DNA from: Cellulosimicrobium protaetiae
GTDB taxonomy: Bacteria > Actinomycetota > Actinomycetes > Actinomycetales > Cellulomonadaceae
Assembly (NCBI RefSeq): GCF_009708005.2
Contig: NZ_CP052757.1
Coordinates: forward strand, 3,410,001-3,474,000
Length of the DNA stretch: 64,000 nucleotides
Direction: 5' to 3'
In this document: positions 17,704 to 27,437 of the stretch, piece after piece
How positions within the stretch are numbered: position 1 is the first letter of the stretch
Layout of the letters: each line of letters begins with the position of its first letter
Notes under the pieces: model-generated
Told to the model about the DNA's origin: nothing
The model's input: the letters and a program-made list of their open reading frames with translations, nothing else
Database searches by the model: none
Translations under genes and position numbers: made by a program

Positions 17704-18930
17704 ATGACGGACCTCCCGCCCGGCCGCTGGCAGGCCGCCGCCCGCGCCACCGGCCTCCTCGGCGCGGACGGCACGGTGGCGTCGACGGTCTTCGCCGAGA
17801 TGACGGCCCTCGCGCAGCGCACGGGCGCGATCAACCTGGGGCAGGGGTTCCCGGACGTCGACGGCCCGGCGACGGTCAAGCACGCGGCGATCCGCGCGAT
17901 CGAGGACGGCCACAACCAGTACCCGCCGGGGCCAGGAATCCTCGAGCTGCGCAACGCCGTCGCGAGCCACCAGTACCGGCACTACGGGCTGGACCCCGAC
18001 CCGGAGACCGAGGTCCTCGTGACGACGGGCGCGACGGAGGCCCTCGCCGCGACGATCCTCGCGCTGGCCGGCCCGGGCGACGACGTCGTGACCCTCGAGC
18101 CGTTCTACGACGCGCACGCCGCGTGCATCGCGCTCGCGGGGGCGAACCACGTCACCGTCCCGCTCGTGCCGGGCGCGGACCGCTTCCGGCTCGACCTCGA
18201 CGCCCTGCGCGTGGCCGTCACCGACCGCACGCGGCTGATCATCGTGAACTCGCCGCACAACCCCACGGGCACGGTGCTGGACCTCGACGAGCTCGACGCG
18301 ATCGCGGCCGGCGCGCGCCGCCACGACGCGGTCGTCGTCACGGACGAGGTGTACGAGCACCTGACGTTCGACGACGCCCGGCACGTGCCGATCGCGACGT
18401 TGCCCGGCATGCGGCAGCGCACGATCGCGATCTCGTCAGCCGGCAAGACGTTCTCGTTCACCGGCTGGAAGATCGGCTGGCTGCACGGCCCGGAGCCGCT
18501 CGTCACCGCGGTCCGCACGGTCAAGCAGTTCCTCACGTACACGTCGGGCGCGCCGTTCCAGCCCGCGATCGCCGACGCGCTCTCCGACGACGAGACCCCG
18601 CGCGCGCTCGCCGACTCGCTCGCCGCGCGTCGGGACGTGCTGTGCGCGGGCCTCGTCCGTGCCGGGTTCGACGTCGTGGTGCCGCAGGGCACGTACTTCG
18701 TCATCGCCGACGGCGCCCCGCTCGGGTTCGAGGACGGCACCGCCCTGTGCCGCGAGCTGCCCGTCCTCGCGGGCGTCGTCGCCGTCCCCGTGAGCGCCTT
18801 CTGCACGCCGGGGTCGACGACGGCCCGGACGTTGGTCTCCCGCGTGCGGTTCACGTTCGTCAAGCGCCCGGAGGTGCTGCACGAGGCGGTGGGACGGCTG
18901 TCCCGCCTCGGCGCCGCGCGGCGCGCCTGA
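17704..18930 (+). CDS. Class I/II PLP aminotransferase (methionine/kynurenine type)
   Basis: 408 aa. Fold-type I motifs are intact: VNSPHNPTGT with Asn186, Asp214 and Tyr217 (VVTDEVYEH), Schiff-base Lys248 in SSAGKTFSFTGWKIGW, and RVRFTF with the carboxylate-binding Arg near the C-terminus. The INLGQGFPDVDGP start and SAGKTFSFTGWK segment are typical of the YbdL/KAT group that transaminates methionine, glutamine or kynurenine; actinobacterial DapC is close and cannot be excluded. Monocistronic, divergent from tadA, convergent with the LCP gene. Confidence 0.88.
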   Translation: MTDLPPGRWQAAARATGLLGADGTVASTVFAEMTALAQRTGAINLGQGFPDVDGPATVKHAAIRAIEDGHNQYPPGPGILELRNAVASHQYRHYGLDPDPETEVLVTTGATEALAATILALAGPGDDVVTLEPFYDAHAACIALAGANHVTVPLVPGADRFRLDLDALRVAVTDRTRLIIVNSPHNPTGTVLDLDELDAIAAGARRHDAVVVTDEVYEHLTFDDARHVPIATLPGMRQRTIAISSAGKTFSFTGWKIGWLHGPEPLVTAVRTVKQFLTYTSGAPFQPAIADALSDDETPRALADSLAARRDVLCAGLVRAGFDVVVPQGTYFVIADGAPLGFEDGTALCRELPVLAGVVAVPVSAFCTPGSTTARTLVSRVRFTFVKRPEVLHEAVGRLSRLGAARRA

Positions 18931-18990
18931 CCGGGCCGCTGCTGCGCCCCGGTTCCGCGATCGGCACGGCGGCCGACCCGAGCGGTGCCG

Positions 18991-20358
18991 CTACGGGCAG
19001 ACTCCGGGCTGCAGCTCCTCGACCGGGGTCTCGGGCGTCGTGCCCGGGTCCGTGGTTCCGGGGTCGGTCGTTCCCGCCCCCGGGTCGGTCGTCCCCGGGT
19101 CGGTCGTCCCCGGGTCGGTGCCGGTCGCCGGGTCGGTCGTGCCGTCCGCGGGCGCGGTCGCGTCGTCGCGCGGGTCGGTGACGGGCAGTTCCTGGCCGGG
19201 TGCGGGCGCGTCGTCGATGAGCCGCTGCCAGATCGCGTCGGCCTCGGACGTCCACTCGACACGGTTGCGGTTGCTCGCCGCCTCGACGACGGGCACCTGG
19301 GTGAAGACGACCTCGGACGGGTTGATGGCACGGAGGCTGAACGCGAGACCCGCGAGCGCCGTCGGGTCCGCGATCGTCGGGTCGGCGCTGATGGAGCTGA
19401 GCACGGCCTCGATGACCCCGTAGAGCTGGGGCGAGTTGGTGATGATGTTCTGGGACAACAGCTCGCGCACGGCCGAGTCGATGAACGCCTGCTGGCGCGC
19501 GATGCGCGTGAGGTCGGACCCCATCTCGAGGCCCATGCCGGTGCCGTGGCGGGCCCGGAGGAAGTTGATCGCCTCGCTGCCGGTGAGCGTGTGCTCACCC
19601 GCGGGGAGGTCGAGGGTGCCGTACCGCGGGTTCTCCTTGACCGGCTCCGGGAAGCACATGGTGACGCCGTTGATGGCGTCGACCACGCCGATCACCCCGG
19701 TCATCTTGACGACGACGTGGTTGGTGATGGGCACGCCCGTGAGGTCCTGCACCGCGGTGATGGTGCACGCGGCGGCGTGCGTCATGTCGTCGACCCCGCC
19801 CGAGCCGATCTGGAACGCCTCGTTGAACATCGTGTTGCGTCGCGGGCCGGACATCGACCCGTCGGGGAGGTTGCAGGCCGGCAGGTCGACGAGCGAGTCG
19901 CGCGGGATGGACACGACCTCCATGCGGGTGCGGTCACCGGACACGTGCACGATGAACGTCGTGTCCGACCGCATGCCCTCTTCCTCGCCCGCGATCGCGG
20001 CGTTCTCGGCGTCGCGGTAGTCCGTGCCCATGACGAGGATGTTGAGCGCCTTGCCGGCGAACGGGTCGGACGGGTCCTTCGGGGGTTCGACCACCGGCCC
20101 GCCGACGACGAGGTCGGAGACGTCGCTCACGGTGATCTTCGACTTGAGGTCGAGGTACACGGCCCCGGCCCCGACGGCGACGAACACGAGGGCCCCGGTG
20201 AGCACGAGGCCGACCGCCCGCGCCACGCGGTGGGAGCGCAGCGCTCGTGCGTGGTGCGGGCCGCCGGAGGGCTTCTCGCCGCCCTTCCGGGAGTGCGTCG
20301 TCGGCGTCGCGCGGGGCCGCGAGCGCGGGGACGACGAGGCGGGGGCGGTCGATGGCAC
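18991..20358 (-). CDS. LytR-CpsA-Psr (LCP) cell-wall glycopolymer ligase
   Basis: 455 aa. A cytoplasmic basic N-terminus, one membrane helix (about 48-66), then the LCP domain with NILVMGTDYRD, RSDTTFIVHV, MEVVSIPRDSLVDLP (catalytic Arg) and NFLRARHGTG. LCP enzymes transfer wall polymers from polyprenyl phosphate to peptidoglycan outside the cell. The C-terminal 60 residues are a TDPGTT tandem repeat, probably a flexible stalk through the wall, ending with a Cys (LQPGVCP). The GTG at 20358 follows a TACCCT hexamer by 6 nt; a longer frame upstream is low-complexity. Confidence 0.93.
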   Translation of the reverse strand: MPSTAPASSSPRSRPRATPTTHSRKGGEKPSGGPHHARALRSHRVARAVGLVLTGALVFVAVGAGAVYLDLKSKITVSDVSDLVVGGPVVEPPKDPSDPFAGKALNILVMGTDYRDAENAAIAGEEEGMRSDTTFIVHVSGDRTRMEVVSIPRDSLVDLPACNLPDGSMSGPRRNTMFNEAFQIGSGGVDDMTHAAACTITAVQDLTGVPITNHVVVKMTGVIGVVDAINGVTMCFPEPVKENPRYGTLDLPAGEHTLTGSEAINFLRARHGTGMGLEMGSDLTRIARQQAFIDSAVRELLSQNIITNSPQLYGVIEAVLSSISADPTIADPTALAGLAFSLRAINPSEVVFTQVPVVEAASNRNRVEWTSEADAIWQRLIDDAPAPGQELPVTDPRDDATAPADGTTDPATGTDPGTTDPGTTDPGAGTTDPGTTDPGTTPETPVEELQPGVCP

Positions 20359-20364
20359 GGTCTG

Positions 20365-20370
20365 AGGGTA
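20365..20370 (-). promoter_or_regulatory. -10 box of a leaderless promoter (LCP gene)
   Basis: TACCCT on the minus strand, 6 nt before the GTG at 20358, no Shine-Dalgarno. Confidence 0.5.
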
Positions 20371-20510
20371 AGGGGTGCGGCGTGGATGCGTGCGCCGAAC
20401 CAGCAGGAGGACGTGTGAAAGGGCGGCGAAGACCCTCTCGCTCGGGGCTTTCCAGCCCGGAGACGCGGGGGCTCGGGTGGGTCGACGAGCGTGCGGCCTG
20501 CCGGTGGCCG

Positions 20511-21755
20511 TCAGACCGGGGTGTGCCAACCCCCGCGGCGGAACGCGGGCGTGGCGAACGCCAGGACGAGCAGGGACGCGACGACGGCGCCGAGCATGAC
20601 GGTCGCCATCGCCACGGCGTCGCCCCCGAGGACACCCACGAGCGGGCTCACGAGCCCGGCGACGCCGGACTGGAACGCCCCGATGACGGCCGCGGCCGTG
20701 CCCGCGATCTCGCCGTGCCGGGTGAGCGCGAGCGCCGACGCGTTCGCGGGGATCATGCCCTGCATCGACAGGACGAGGAACAGGGCGGCGACGATGCCGA
20801 CGATCCCGCCGGCGCCGGTCACGGCGACCACGAGGAGCCCGACGGCGAAGACCCCCTGCACGACGAGCGCGGTCCGGAGCAGGCGGACGGGCGCGACCCG
20901 GCGCACGAGCGCGGCGTTCGCCTGCGCGGAGAGCACGAGGCCGATCCCGTTGACGGCGAAGAGGAGCGCGAACTGCCCGTGGCTCAGCCCGTACCCCTCC
21001 TGGAGGACGAACGGCGACCCGACGACGTAGCTCATGAGCACGGCCTGGCCGAGGCCGGGGAGGACGGCGAGCGCGACGAAGTGGCGGTCGCGCAGGAGGC
21101 TCGCGTAGCCGCGCAGGACGGTGCGCGCCCCGGCGGGTCGCCGCCGCTCGAGCGGCAGGGACTCAGGCATCCAGAACAGCACGATCGCGCCGAGCGCGAG
21201 GCCGCCGAGCGCGAGGACCCAGAACACCGCGCGCCACGAGGCGTGCGACCCGATGAACGAGCCGATCGAGGGTGCGAGCAGAGGCGCGAGCCCGATGACG
21301 AGCATGAGGCGCGAGAGGATGCGCGCGGCGTCCGACCCGGTGAAGCGGTCGCGGATCGCGGCGATCGCGACGACGGAGGCGGACGCGTTGAAGAACCCCT
21401 GGAGCACGCGCAGCCCGATGAGGATGCCGATGTTGGGGGCGAGCGCGCACAGGAGCGAGGTCACGACGTGCAGCGAGAGCCCGACGAGGACCGGCAGCCG
21501 CCTGCCGTACCGGTCGGACAGGGGCCCGATGACGAGCTGGCCGACGGCGCCGCCGAGCAGCATCCCCGACAGCGTGAGCTGCGCGAGCGAGTCGGGAGCG
21601 CCGAGCTCGGCTCCCACCTCGGGCAGCAGGGGCAGGTACATGTCGACCGTGAGCGCGGGGAGCGTGGCGAGCGCGCCGAGCAGCAGCACCCAGCGGGCGG
21701 ACGATCTCGGTCGGGGCACGGCGGGGTCGACCGAGGAAGAGGGCATGGCGTCCAT
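20511..21755 (-). CDS. Bcr/CflA family MFS drug exporter
   Basis: 414 aa with 12 predicted helices. DMYLPLLPEVGAELGAP in the first loop and the motif-A sequence GPLSDRYGRRLPVLVG mark the Bcr/CflA subgroup of drug:H+ antiporters. Central loop rich in Arg (ERRRPAGARTVLRGY). ATG at 21755 or, 3 codons later, at 21746; neither has a strong ribosome-binding site. It is divergent from the SRAP gene. Substrate unknown. Confidence 0.9.
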   Translation of the reverse strand: MDAMPSSSVDPAVPRPRSSARWVLLLGALATLPALTVDMYLPLLPEVGAELGAPDSLAQLTLSGMLLGGAVGQLVIGPLSDRYGRRLPVLVGLSLHVVTSLLCALAPNIGILIGLRVLQGFFNASASVVAIAAIRDRFTGSDAARILSRLMLVIGLAPLLAPSIGSFIGSHASWRAVFWVLALGGLALGAIVLFWMPESLPLERRRPAGARTVLRGYASLLRDRHFVALAVLPGLGQAVLMSYVVGSPFVLQEGYGLSHGQFALLFAVNGIGLVLSAQANAALVRRVAPVRLLRTALVVQGVFAVGLLVVAVTGAGGIVGIVAALFLVLSMQGMIPANASALALTRHGEIAGTAAAVIGAFQSGVAGLVSPLVGVLGGDAVAMATVMLGAVVASLLVLAFATPAFRRGGWHTPV

Positions 21756-21879
21756 CGTATCGATTCGAGTCGAGGGAACCCGCCCGCGCGGGAGTGAGTC
21801 TCCTCTCCCCGCCTCGGCCCGCGCACGGCCCGCCGACGACCGCTCCGCACGTGTGGGTGGCGTGCGGCAGGCTGGGGGC

Positions 21880-22647
21880 ATGTGCGGACGCTATGCCTCC
21901 TTCCGGGACGCGCAGGACCTCGCGGACGAGTTCGCGATCGCGGACATCGCCGACGACGCGCGGCTCCTGCCCCCGTCGTGGAACCTCGCGCCGACCGACC
22001 CGGTGCGGATCGTCGTCGAGCGTGCGGCGAGGGACACGGGCGAGGTCCGGCGCTCGCTGCGCCTGGCGCGCTGGGGCCTCGTGCCGTCGTGGTCCAAGGA
22101 CCCGAAGGGCGGCGCGCGCATGATCAACGCGCGCGCGGAGTCGATCCTCGACAAGCCGGCGTTCGCCAAGCCGTTCGGCGTGCGCCGCTGCCTGGTCCCC
22201 GCGGACGGGTACTACGAGTGGCGGGTCCTGCCCGACGGCGCGTCCCCGGCCGGGTCCGCGGGCTCCGCGCCGCGCCGCGGCAAGGTCCCCAAGCAGCCGT
22301 ACTGGATCACGCCCGGCGACGGCGAGAGCGCCGCGTTCGCGGGGCTCTACGAGTTCTGGCGCGACCGGACCAAGGCGGACGACGACCCCGACCGCTGGCT
22401 CGTCTCGACGACGATCATCACGACGGACGCGGCGCCGTACCTGGCCGAGATCCACGACCGCATGCCGCTCGCCCTGCCCTCCGACGCGTGGGACGCGTGG
22501 CTCGACCCGGCGGTCGACGCCCGAGGAGCGGCCGACCTGCTCGGGCTCGGGGGCCCGCACGACGACGTCCCGATGGTCGCGCGCGAGATCTCGACGCTGG
22601 TCAACTCGGTGACGAACGACGGGCCCGGCCTGCTCGAGGCCGTCTGA
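21880..22647 (+). CDS. SRAP domain DNA-protein crosslink sensor (YedK/HMCES-like)
   Basis: 255 aa. The mature N-terminus MCGRYA gives the invariant Cys2, which forms a thiazolidine crosslink with abasic sites in single-stranded DNA. The other active residues are present: Asn83 (MINARAES), Glu113 (YYEW) and His192 (IHDRMP). It shields abasic sites from error-prone processing. The ATG at 21880 is fixed by the need for Cys at position 2. A CAGGCT hexamer ends 6 nt upstream. Confidence 0.94.
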   Translation: MCGRYASFRDAQDLADEFAIADIADDARLLPPSWNLAPTDPVRIVVERAARDTGEVRRSLRLARWGLVPSWSKDPKGGARMINARAESILDKPAFAKPFGVRRCLVPADGYYEWRVLPDGASPAGSAGSAPRRGKVPKQPYWITPGDGESAAFAGLYEFWRDRTKADDDPDRWLVSTTIITTDAAPYLAEIHDRMPLALPSDAWDAWLDPAVDARGAADLLGLGGPHDDVPMVAREISTLVNSVTNDGPGLLEAV

Positions 22648-22689
22648 CGCCTGGGCGCACGAACACGCCGGGACGCGAGGGCGCGGCCG

Positions 22690-23778
22690 TCAGCCGCGGT
22701 AGGCCCACTGCAGGCGCACCGGCTCGATCGTGCCGAGCCCTTGCACCTCGGTCTCGGGCTGCGCCGTGAGCGCGAAGCGCTGGTCGCTCGCGAGCAGACC
22801 CGCGGTCTGACGGTCGACGAGGACCGTCGTCGGCTCGGCGATGTCCACGAGGCGCGCGGCCAGGTTGACGCTCGGCCCGAACACGTCCCCGAACCGCGAG
22901 AGCACGCGACCCCACACGAGGCTCACCCGGACGGGGGGCACGTCGACGTCCTCCTCCCTCCCGCCCGCGGCGGCCAGGCCGAGCGCGACGCGTGCGCCCG
23001 TGGCGACGTCGTCCGCGACGTAGAGCACGGCGTCGCCGATCGTCTTGACGACGCGCCCGCCCGCGGCCGTGATGACGTCGCGCGCGCTCGTCTCGAAGAG
23101 CTGGACGAACTCCGCGAGCTCGCTCGACCCGAGCCCGCGGGTCCGCTGCGTGAAGGAGACGATGTCCGCGAACCCGACCGCACGCGGGAGCGGGAGCTCG
23201 TGCTCGTCGACCGCGGTGGCCCGCGCGTCCGAGAACTCGACCGCGAACCGCCCGGCGACCGCGGCGAGCTGGCGGCGCCACGCGTGCAGGAGCTGCTCCT
23301 CGAGGACGGGCGCGAGCTCGGGAAGCCGGTCGAGGACGAGCAGTCGCGCGCTCGTGTCGTCGAGGTCGAACCGGCGCGTCAGGTGCTCCACGAGCGCCTC
23401 GACCTGCCAGAGCACGAGGCGCTCGGTCGTGTGTCCCGTGGACCGGATGAGGGTCGTCAGGGCGCGGTCGTCGAGCCGCTCCGTCTCGGCGAACGCGAAC
23501 ACGTCCGCGAGCGCCTGCGCGTCCTTCTCGGTGAACGCGTGCTCCTCGCCCTCGGTGAGCGGGAGGCCGAGCGCCTGCCAGTAGGCGCGCACGCGCTGCT
23601 CGTCGACGCCCGCGCGTTCTGCGAGCCGCTCGACGGTGAGGGTGCGGGGGCCGCCCAGCAGCGCCTCGTCGAGCACCGCCTCCGTCGCCTCGGTGTCCGG
23701 GGCCGGCTCGCCGCCCTCCCCGCCGTTCGGGGACGGGGCGGTGGGGACGGGCTCGTTCTGCTCAGGGTCCGCGGGCAC
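22690..23778 (-). CDS. Class III adenylate/guanylate cyclase with helical N-terminal regulatory domain
   Basis: 362 aa, soluble. The first 190 residues contain an acidic Pro-rich start and a predicted helical region ([21 protein letters not shown]), similar to the N-terminal autoinhibitory part of actinobacterial pH-responsive cyclases. The catalytic domain follows: [11 protein letters not shown] (first metal Asp), [14 protein letters not shown] (Lys for base recognition, second metal Asp) and [13 protein letters not shown] (Asn and Arg for transition state). It makes cAMP, or less likely cGMP, in the cytoplasm. GTG at 23778 with TAGGAT 6 nt before it. Confidence 0.9.
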   Translation of the reverse strand: MPADPEQNEPVPTAPSPNGGEGGEPAPDTEATEAVLDEALLGGPRTLTVERLAERAGVDEQRVRAYWQALGLPLTEGEEHAFTEKDAQALADVFAFAETERLDDRALTTLIRSTGHTTERLVLWQVEALVEHLTRRFDLDDTSARLLVLDRLPELAPVLEEQLLHAWRRQLAAVAGRFAVEFSDARATAVDEHELPLPRAVGFADIVSFTQRTRGLGSSELAEFVQLFETSARDVITAAGGRVVKTIGDAVLYVADDVATGARVALGLAAAGGREEDVDVPPVRVSLVWGRVLSRFGDVFGPSVNLAARLVDIAEPTTVLVDRQTAGLLASDQRFALTAQPETEVQGLGTIEPVRLQWAYRG

Positions 23779-23784
23779 CCGGCG

Positions 23785-23790
23785 ATCCTA
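23785..23790 (-). promoter_or_regulatory. -10 box of a leaderless promoter (cyclase gene)
   Basis: TAGGAT on the minus strand, 6 nt before the GTG at 23778. A symmetric 19-bp-period repeat (23806-23871) lies just upstream and covers the expected -35 position. Confidence 0.5.
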
Positions 23791-23805
23791 TTCCTCGGCC
23801 CGGGC

Positions 23806-23871
23806 GAGATCGGCGGTCGCGCGCGAGGTCGGCGGTCGTGACCGCCGATGTCGTCCCGGACTGCCGATCTC
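23806..23871. repeat. Symmetric array of two direct and two inverted 13-bp units
   Basis: Units GAGATCGGCGGTC (23806) and GAGGTCGGCGGTC (23825) are 19 nt apart. They are followed by the inverted copies GACCGCCGATGTC (23840) and GACTGCCGATCTC (23859), also 19 nt apart. The whole can fold into a long stem around 23839. It separates birA (stop at 23883) from the cyclase promoter and may be terminator, operator or both. Confidence 0.75.
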
Positions 23872-23882
23872 GCCGCGCACCG

Positions 23883-24797
23883 TCAGCCGTGCGGGCGCAG
23901 GTGGTGGACGTCGCCGCTGTGGTGGACGCTCGTCGTGCCGTCGTCCGCGCGTACCACGAGGCCGCCGTCCGGCGCGAACCCGGTCGCGAGCCCGACGACG
24001 TCGCCCCCCGCGACGCGCTCGACGCGCACCCGGGTGCCGAGCGTGGCGCTGATCTCGGCACAGTCGGCGTCGAGCCCCGCGGCGTGCGTGTCGCCGCCGG
24101 CGTCCTGCCAGCGCCCGAGGATCTCGCCGAACGCCTCGTGGAGGGCGACGAGCAGGACCTCGCGGTCGGTCGTCGCGGCGTCGGCGAGAGCGAGCGACGT
24201 GGCGGTGGGCACCGGCAGCTCGTCGCGCTGCTGCGAGACGTTGAGCCCGACGCCGACGACGACGCCGCCGTCGGGCAGCACCTCGGCGAGGATGCCGGCG
24301 ACCTTGCGGAGGGGGGCCGGGTTACCGGCCCCCGGCGCCGCGACCTCCTGCGGGGCCGGCGCGGTGCCCGCGTCCGGCACGAGGACGTCGTTCGGCCACT
24401 TGACGACGGCGTCCACCCCGGCGGTCGCGCGCAGCGCGCGGGCGGTCGCGAGCCCGGCGAGGAGCGGGAGCCAGCTCAGCGCCTCGCGCGGCACCTCGGG
24501 GCGCAGGAGGAGCGAGCCGAGGAGTGCGGCGCGCGGCGGTGTCGTCCACGAGCGCCCCAGCCGACCGCGTCCGCCGGGCTGGTGCTCGGTGACGACGAGC
24601 GCGGGCGCCGGCCACGCGTCCGGGTCGGCGGCGACGGCGCGCGCGAGCTCGGCGTTGGTCGAGGCGGACTCGGCGACCACCTCGAGCCGCGCGAGCGGCC
24701 CCGCGGGGGTCACCAGGAGCTCCCGGAGGAACTCCGCGCGCAGCGGAGGGCGCCGCTCGCCGTCGGGCCGGGACTCGTCGTCGCGCTCGCTCGCCAT
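23883..24797 (-). CDS. birA: Biotin--[acetyl-CoA-carboxylase] ligase
   Basis: 304 aa. Class I (no N-terminal HTH). The biotinyl-AMP loop GRGRLGRSW and the KWPNDVL motif are intact, followed by VAGILAE and GVGLNV; a C-terminal SH3-like cap ends the protein. It attaches biotin to the carrier lysine of the acyl-CoA carboxylase alpha subunit encoded at 31907-33706. The ATG at 24797 is placed 9 nt after GGGAGG; an ATG three codons earlier touches that site. It is divergent from the carboxylase beta gene, sharing a 174-nt promoter region. Confidence 0.95.
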   Translation of the reverse strand: MASERDDESRPDGERRPPLRAEFLRELLVTPAGPLARLEVVAESASTNAELARAVAADPDAWPAPALVVTEHQPGGRGRLGRSWTTPPRAALLGSLLLRPEVPREALSWLPLLAGLATARALRATAGVDAVVKWPNDVLVPDAGTAPAPQEVAAPGAGNPAPLRKVAGILAEVLPDGGVVVGVGLNVSQQRDELPVPTATSLALADAATTDREVLLVALHEAFGEILGRWQDAGGDTHAAGLDADCAEISATLGTRVRVERVAGGDVVGLATGFAPDGGLVVRADDGTTSVHHSGDVHHLRPHG

Positions 24798-24958
24798 GCC
24801 CGCCATCCTCCCGCACGCGCCCCGCCCGGCGCGCGCACCGCACCAGGGCGGGCCTGCCCGAGGGCGGCGACGCAACGCGCGAGGCTTTGTCGACACCCAC
24901 CAAGACCCGCCCCGGGCGTGCTGGCGTCGCCCGCATCGAGTTGGTGCCACCCGCCAAC

Positions 24959-24964
24959 TAGGCT
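24959..24964 (+). promoter_or_regulatory. -10 box of a leaderless promoter (carboxylase beta)
   Basis: TAGGCT, 7 nt before the GTG at 24972, without a Shine-Dalgarno. Confidence 0.5.
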
Positions 24965-24971
24965 CGGGTCC

Positions 24972-26615
24972 GTGACGGACTCTGCGACCACCTCGCCCGC
25001 GACGCCCGAGGCCACCCCGACATCGCCCGACGCGCCCCACCTCGTGGGCACCGCGGCCAAGCTCGCCGACCTCGACCGTCGCCGCGCCGAGGCGACCGAG
25101 CTGCCCGAGGAGGCGGCGCGGACCAAGCAGCACGCGCGCGGCAAGAAGACGGCGCGCGAGCGCATCGAGGCGCTGCTCGACGAGGGCAGCTTCGTCGAGC
25201 TCGACGCGTTCGCGAAGCACCGTTCGTACAACTTCGGGCTGGAGAAGAAGCGCCTGGCGGGCGACGGCGTCGTCGTCGGGCACGGCACGATCGACGGCCG
25301 CCAGGTGTGCGTGTACTCCCAGGACTTCACGGTGTTCGGCGGGAGCCTCGGCGAGGTGCACGGCCAGAAGATCACGAAGGTGCAGGACCTCGCGCTGCGT
25401 ACGGGCGTCCCGCTGATCGGCATCTCCGACGGCGGCGGCGCACGCATCCAGGAGGGCGTCGCGGCGCTGACGCAGTTCGCCGAGATCTTCCGCCGCAACG
25501 TCGCGTCGTCGGGCGTGATCCCGCAGATCTCGCTCATCCTCGGCCCGAGCGCGGGCGGCGCGGTGTACTCCCCCGCGCTCACCGACTTCATCGTCATGGC
25601 GGACAAGACGTCGAACATGTTCATCACCGGCCCGGACGTGATCCGCGCGGTGACGGGCGAGGACGTCGGCTTCGAGGAGCTCGGCGGCGGTCTGACGCAC
25701 AACGAGAAGTCCGGCGTCGCGCACTACCTCGGCGCGGACGAGGACGACGCGATCGACTACGTGCGCCACCTCGTGTCCTACCTGCCGCAGAACAACCTCT
25801 CGGACGCGCCGTCGTTCCCGCCCGAGGACGTCGATCTCGACGTCACCGAGGAGGACCTCGAGCTCGACGCGCTCGTGCCCGACTCGGACTCGCAGCCGTA
25901 CGACATGCGCACGGTGATCGAGCACGTCCTCGACGAGGGCGCGTTCCTCGAGGTCCAGCCCCTGTTCGCCAAGAACGTGCTCGTCGGGTTCGGGCACGTG
26001 GAGGGCCAGTCGGTCGGCGTCGTCGCGAACCAGCCGCTCGCGATGGCGGGCACGCTCGACATCGACGCCGCGGAGAAGGCGGCGCGGTTCGTGCGCACGT
26101 GCGACGCGTTCAACATCCCCGTGCTGACGCTCGTGGACGTCCCCGGGTTCCTCCCGGGCGTCGACCAGGAGCACCAGGGCATCATCCGCCGCGGCGCGAA
26201 GCTCATCTACGCCTACGCCGAGGCCACGGTCCCGCTCGTCACCGTCATCACGCGCAAGGCGTACGGCGGGGCGTACATCGTCATGGGCTCCAAGCAGCTC
26301 GGCGCGGACGTCAACCTCGCGTGGCCGACGGCGCAGGTCGCCGTCATGGGCGCGGGCGGCGCGGTGAACATCCTGCAGCGCGCCGCGCTCAAGCGGGCTG
26401 CCGACGCGGGCGACGACGTCGAGGCGGAGCGCGCCCGGCTCGTCGCCGAGTACGAGGACGCGATCGTCAACCCGTGGGACGCCGCCGAGCGCGGGTACGT
26501 CGACGCGGTCATCCGTCCGTCGGAGACGCGCGTGCAGGTCGTGCGCGCGCTGCGGGCGCTGCGCACCAAGCGCGCGAGCCTGCCCCCCAAGAAGCACGGC
26601 AACATCCCGCTGTGA
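24972..26615 (+). CDS. Acyl-CoA carboxylase, carboxyltransferase (beta) subunit
   Basis: 547 aa, the size of actinobacterial AccD/PccB. Two crotonase-like halves: the N half has [19 protein letters not shown] and [13 protein letters not shown], the C half has [25 protein letters not shown] and [12 protein letters not shown], with the oxyanion-hole glycines. It transfers CO2 from carboxybiotin to acetyl- or propionyl-CoA in the cytoplasm. The first 30 residues are a Thr/Pro-rich extension. Co-transcribed with an unknown gene and the epsilon subunit. Substrate choice (acetyl or propionyl) is not decided here. Confidence 0.95.
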   Translation: MTDSATTSPATPEATPTSPDAPHLVGTAAKLADLDRRRAEATELPEEAARTKQHARGKKTARERIEALLDEGSFVELDAFAKHRSYNFGLEKKRLAGDGVVVGHGTIDGRQVCVYSQDFTVFGGSLGEVHGQKITKVQDLALRTGVPLIGISDGGGARIQEGVAALTQFAEIFRRNVASSGVIPQISLILGPSAGGAVYSPALTDFIVMADKTSNMFITGPDVIRAVTGEDVGFEELGGGLTHNEKSGVAHYLGADEDDAIDYVRHLVSYLPQNNLSDAPSFPPEDVDLDVTEEDLELDALVPDSDSQPYDMRTVIEHVLDEGAFLEVQPLFAKNVLVGFGHVEGQSVGVVANQPLAMAGTLDIDAAEKAARFVRTCDAFNIPVLTLVDVPGFLPGVDQEHQGIIRRGAKLIYAYAEATVPLVTVITRKAYGGAYIVMGSKQLGADVNLAWPTAQVAVMGAGGAVNILQRAALKRAADAGDDVEAERARLVAEYEDAIVNPWDAAERGYVDAVIRPSETRVQVVRALRALRTKRASLPPKKHGNIPL

Positions 26616-26664
26616 CCACGAGCGACCACGAGCACCCGACGCACCGCACGAGGGAGGACCAGGA

Positions 26665-27183
26665 ATGAGCCACGAGGACGCCACGCACGGACCTGCTCCG
26701 CTCGGCGCGGTCGACCCGGCACCGATGCACGCCGCGGTCGACGCCCTCGCCGCGGCGCTGCACGAGTACGTGGAGACGGCGGTCGGCGTGCGCGCCGAGT
26801 TCGGGGCGTCGGAGGCCGACGAGGACCCGCGCGTGCTCGCGCTCGAGAACCGGGTCGGCGCGCTCAACGCCCGCCTGTTCGACGAGCTGCACGGAGCGCT
26901 CGGCATCCACGCCGACCTCACGTCGTCGGTGTGGGACCCGCAGGACGAGGCGGCGGTCGACGACGAGGACGCCTCCCCGGCGGACGTCCACGACGACACG
27001 TTCACGCTCGACTACGTCGTCATGACCCGTCCTGGCGGCCCGGACCTCGACGACGTCCTCGGCCTGCTCGACCGCTGGGGGCACGAGGCCCGCGAACGGC
27101 TCGTCGATGCCGGGTACGCGGTGCCCGAGTGGGGGGTCGGGCGCGGCGAGGACGACCACGAGCACGAGGAGGACGACGAGTGA
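26665..27183 (+). CDS. Acidic protein of unknown function between carboxylase beta and epsilon
   Basis: 172 aa, soluble, very acidic at the end (EDDHEHEEDDE). ATG at 26665 preceded by GAGGGAGGACCAGG, a strong site. N-terminal half is helical (MHAAVDALAAALHEYVETAVGVRAEF, then LENRVGALNARLFDELHGALGIHADL). The C-terminal half has FTLDYVVMTRPGGPDLDDVLGLLDRWGHEARERLVDAGY. I recognise no family. Its stop overlaps the epsilon-subunit GTG, so it is translationally coupled inside the carboxylase operon. Assembly or regulation of the complex is a guess from position. Confidence 0.78.
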   Translation: MSHEDATHGPAPLGAVDPAPMHAAVDALAAALHEYVETAVGVRAEFGASEADEDPRVLALENRVGALNARLFDELHGALGIHADLTSSVWDPQDEAAVDDEDASPADVHDDTFTLDYVVMTRPGGPDLDDVLGLLDRWGHEARERLVDAGYAVPEWGVGRGEDDHEHEEDDE

Positions 27184-27437
27184 GCGAGGAGCGTCCTCCC
27201 GCGAGCGTCCGCGTCGTCCGCGGCGCCCCGGACGAGCTCGAGGTCGCCGCGCTCGTCGCGGGCCTCGCCGCGGCGGCCGCCGCGAGCGGCCTGCCCGACG
27301 ACGTCGCGCCCGTCGACGAGTGGACCAACCGTGCGCGGGGGCTGCGCGGCACCGGCGACGGCGCGACCGCGAAGAGCTTCGGCGGGCGCTCGGGTCGGCA
27401 CAACGCCGACTCGTGGCGCTGGAGCCTGCGCTCGTGA
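27180..27437 (+). CDS. Acyl-CoA carboxylase epsilon subunit
   Basis: 85 aa. VRVVRGAPDELEVAALVAGLAAAA is the conserved N-terminal strand-helix of actinobacterial carboxylase epsilon subunits, and the C-terminal GGRSGRHNADSWRWSLR is their usual aromatic/basic end. The small protein stabilises the alpha-beta complex. GTG at 27180 overlaps the previous stop (GTGA), and its own stop overlaps the next GTG the same way. Confidence 0.88.
   Translation: MSEERPPASVRVVRGAPDELEVAALVAGLAAAAAASGLPDDVAPVDEWTNRARGLRGTGDGATAKSFGGRSGRHNADSWRWSLRS

Noticed and set aside
18931-18990. Terminator between the aminotransferase and LCP genes
   Set aside because: Only a weak CGGCAC/GTGCCG pairing with a long loop; not convincing.
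23883-27005. A 1040-codon minus frame spanning birA and the carboxylase beta gene
   Set aside because: Only its last 304 codons (birA) are coding; the rest is antisense to the carboxylase with no family features.
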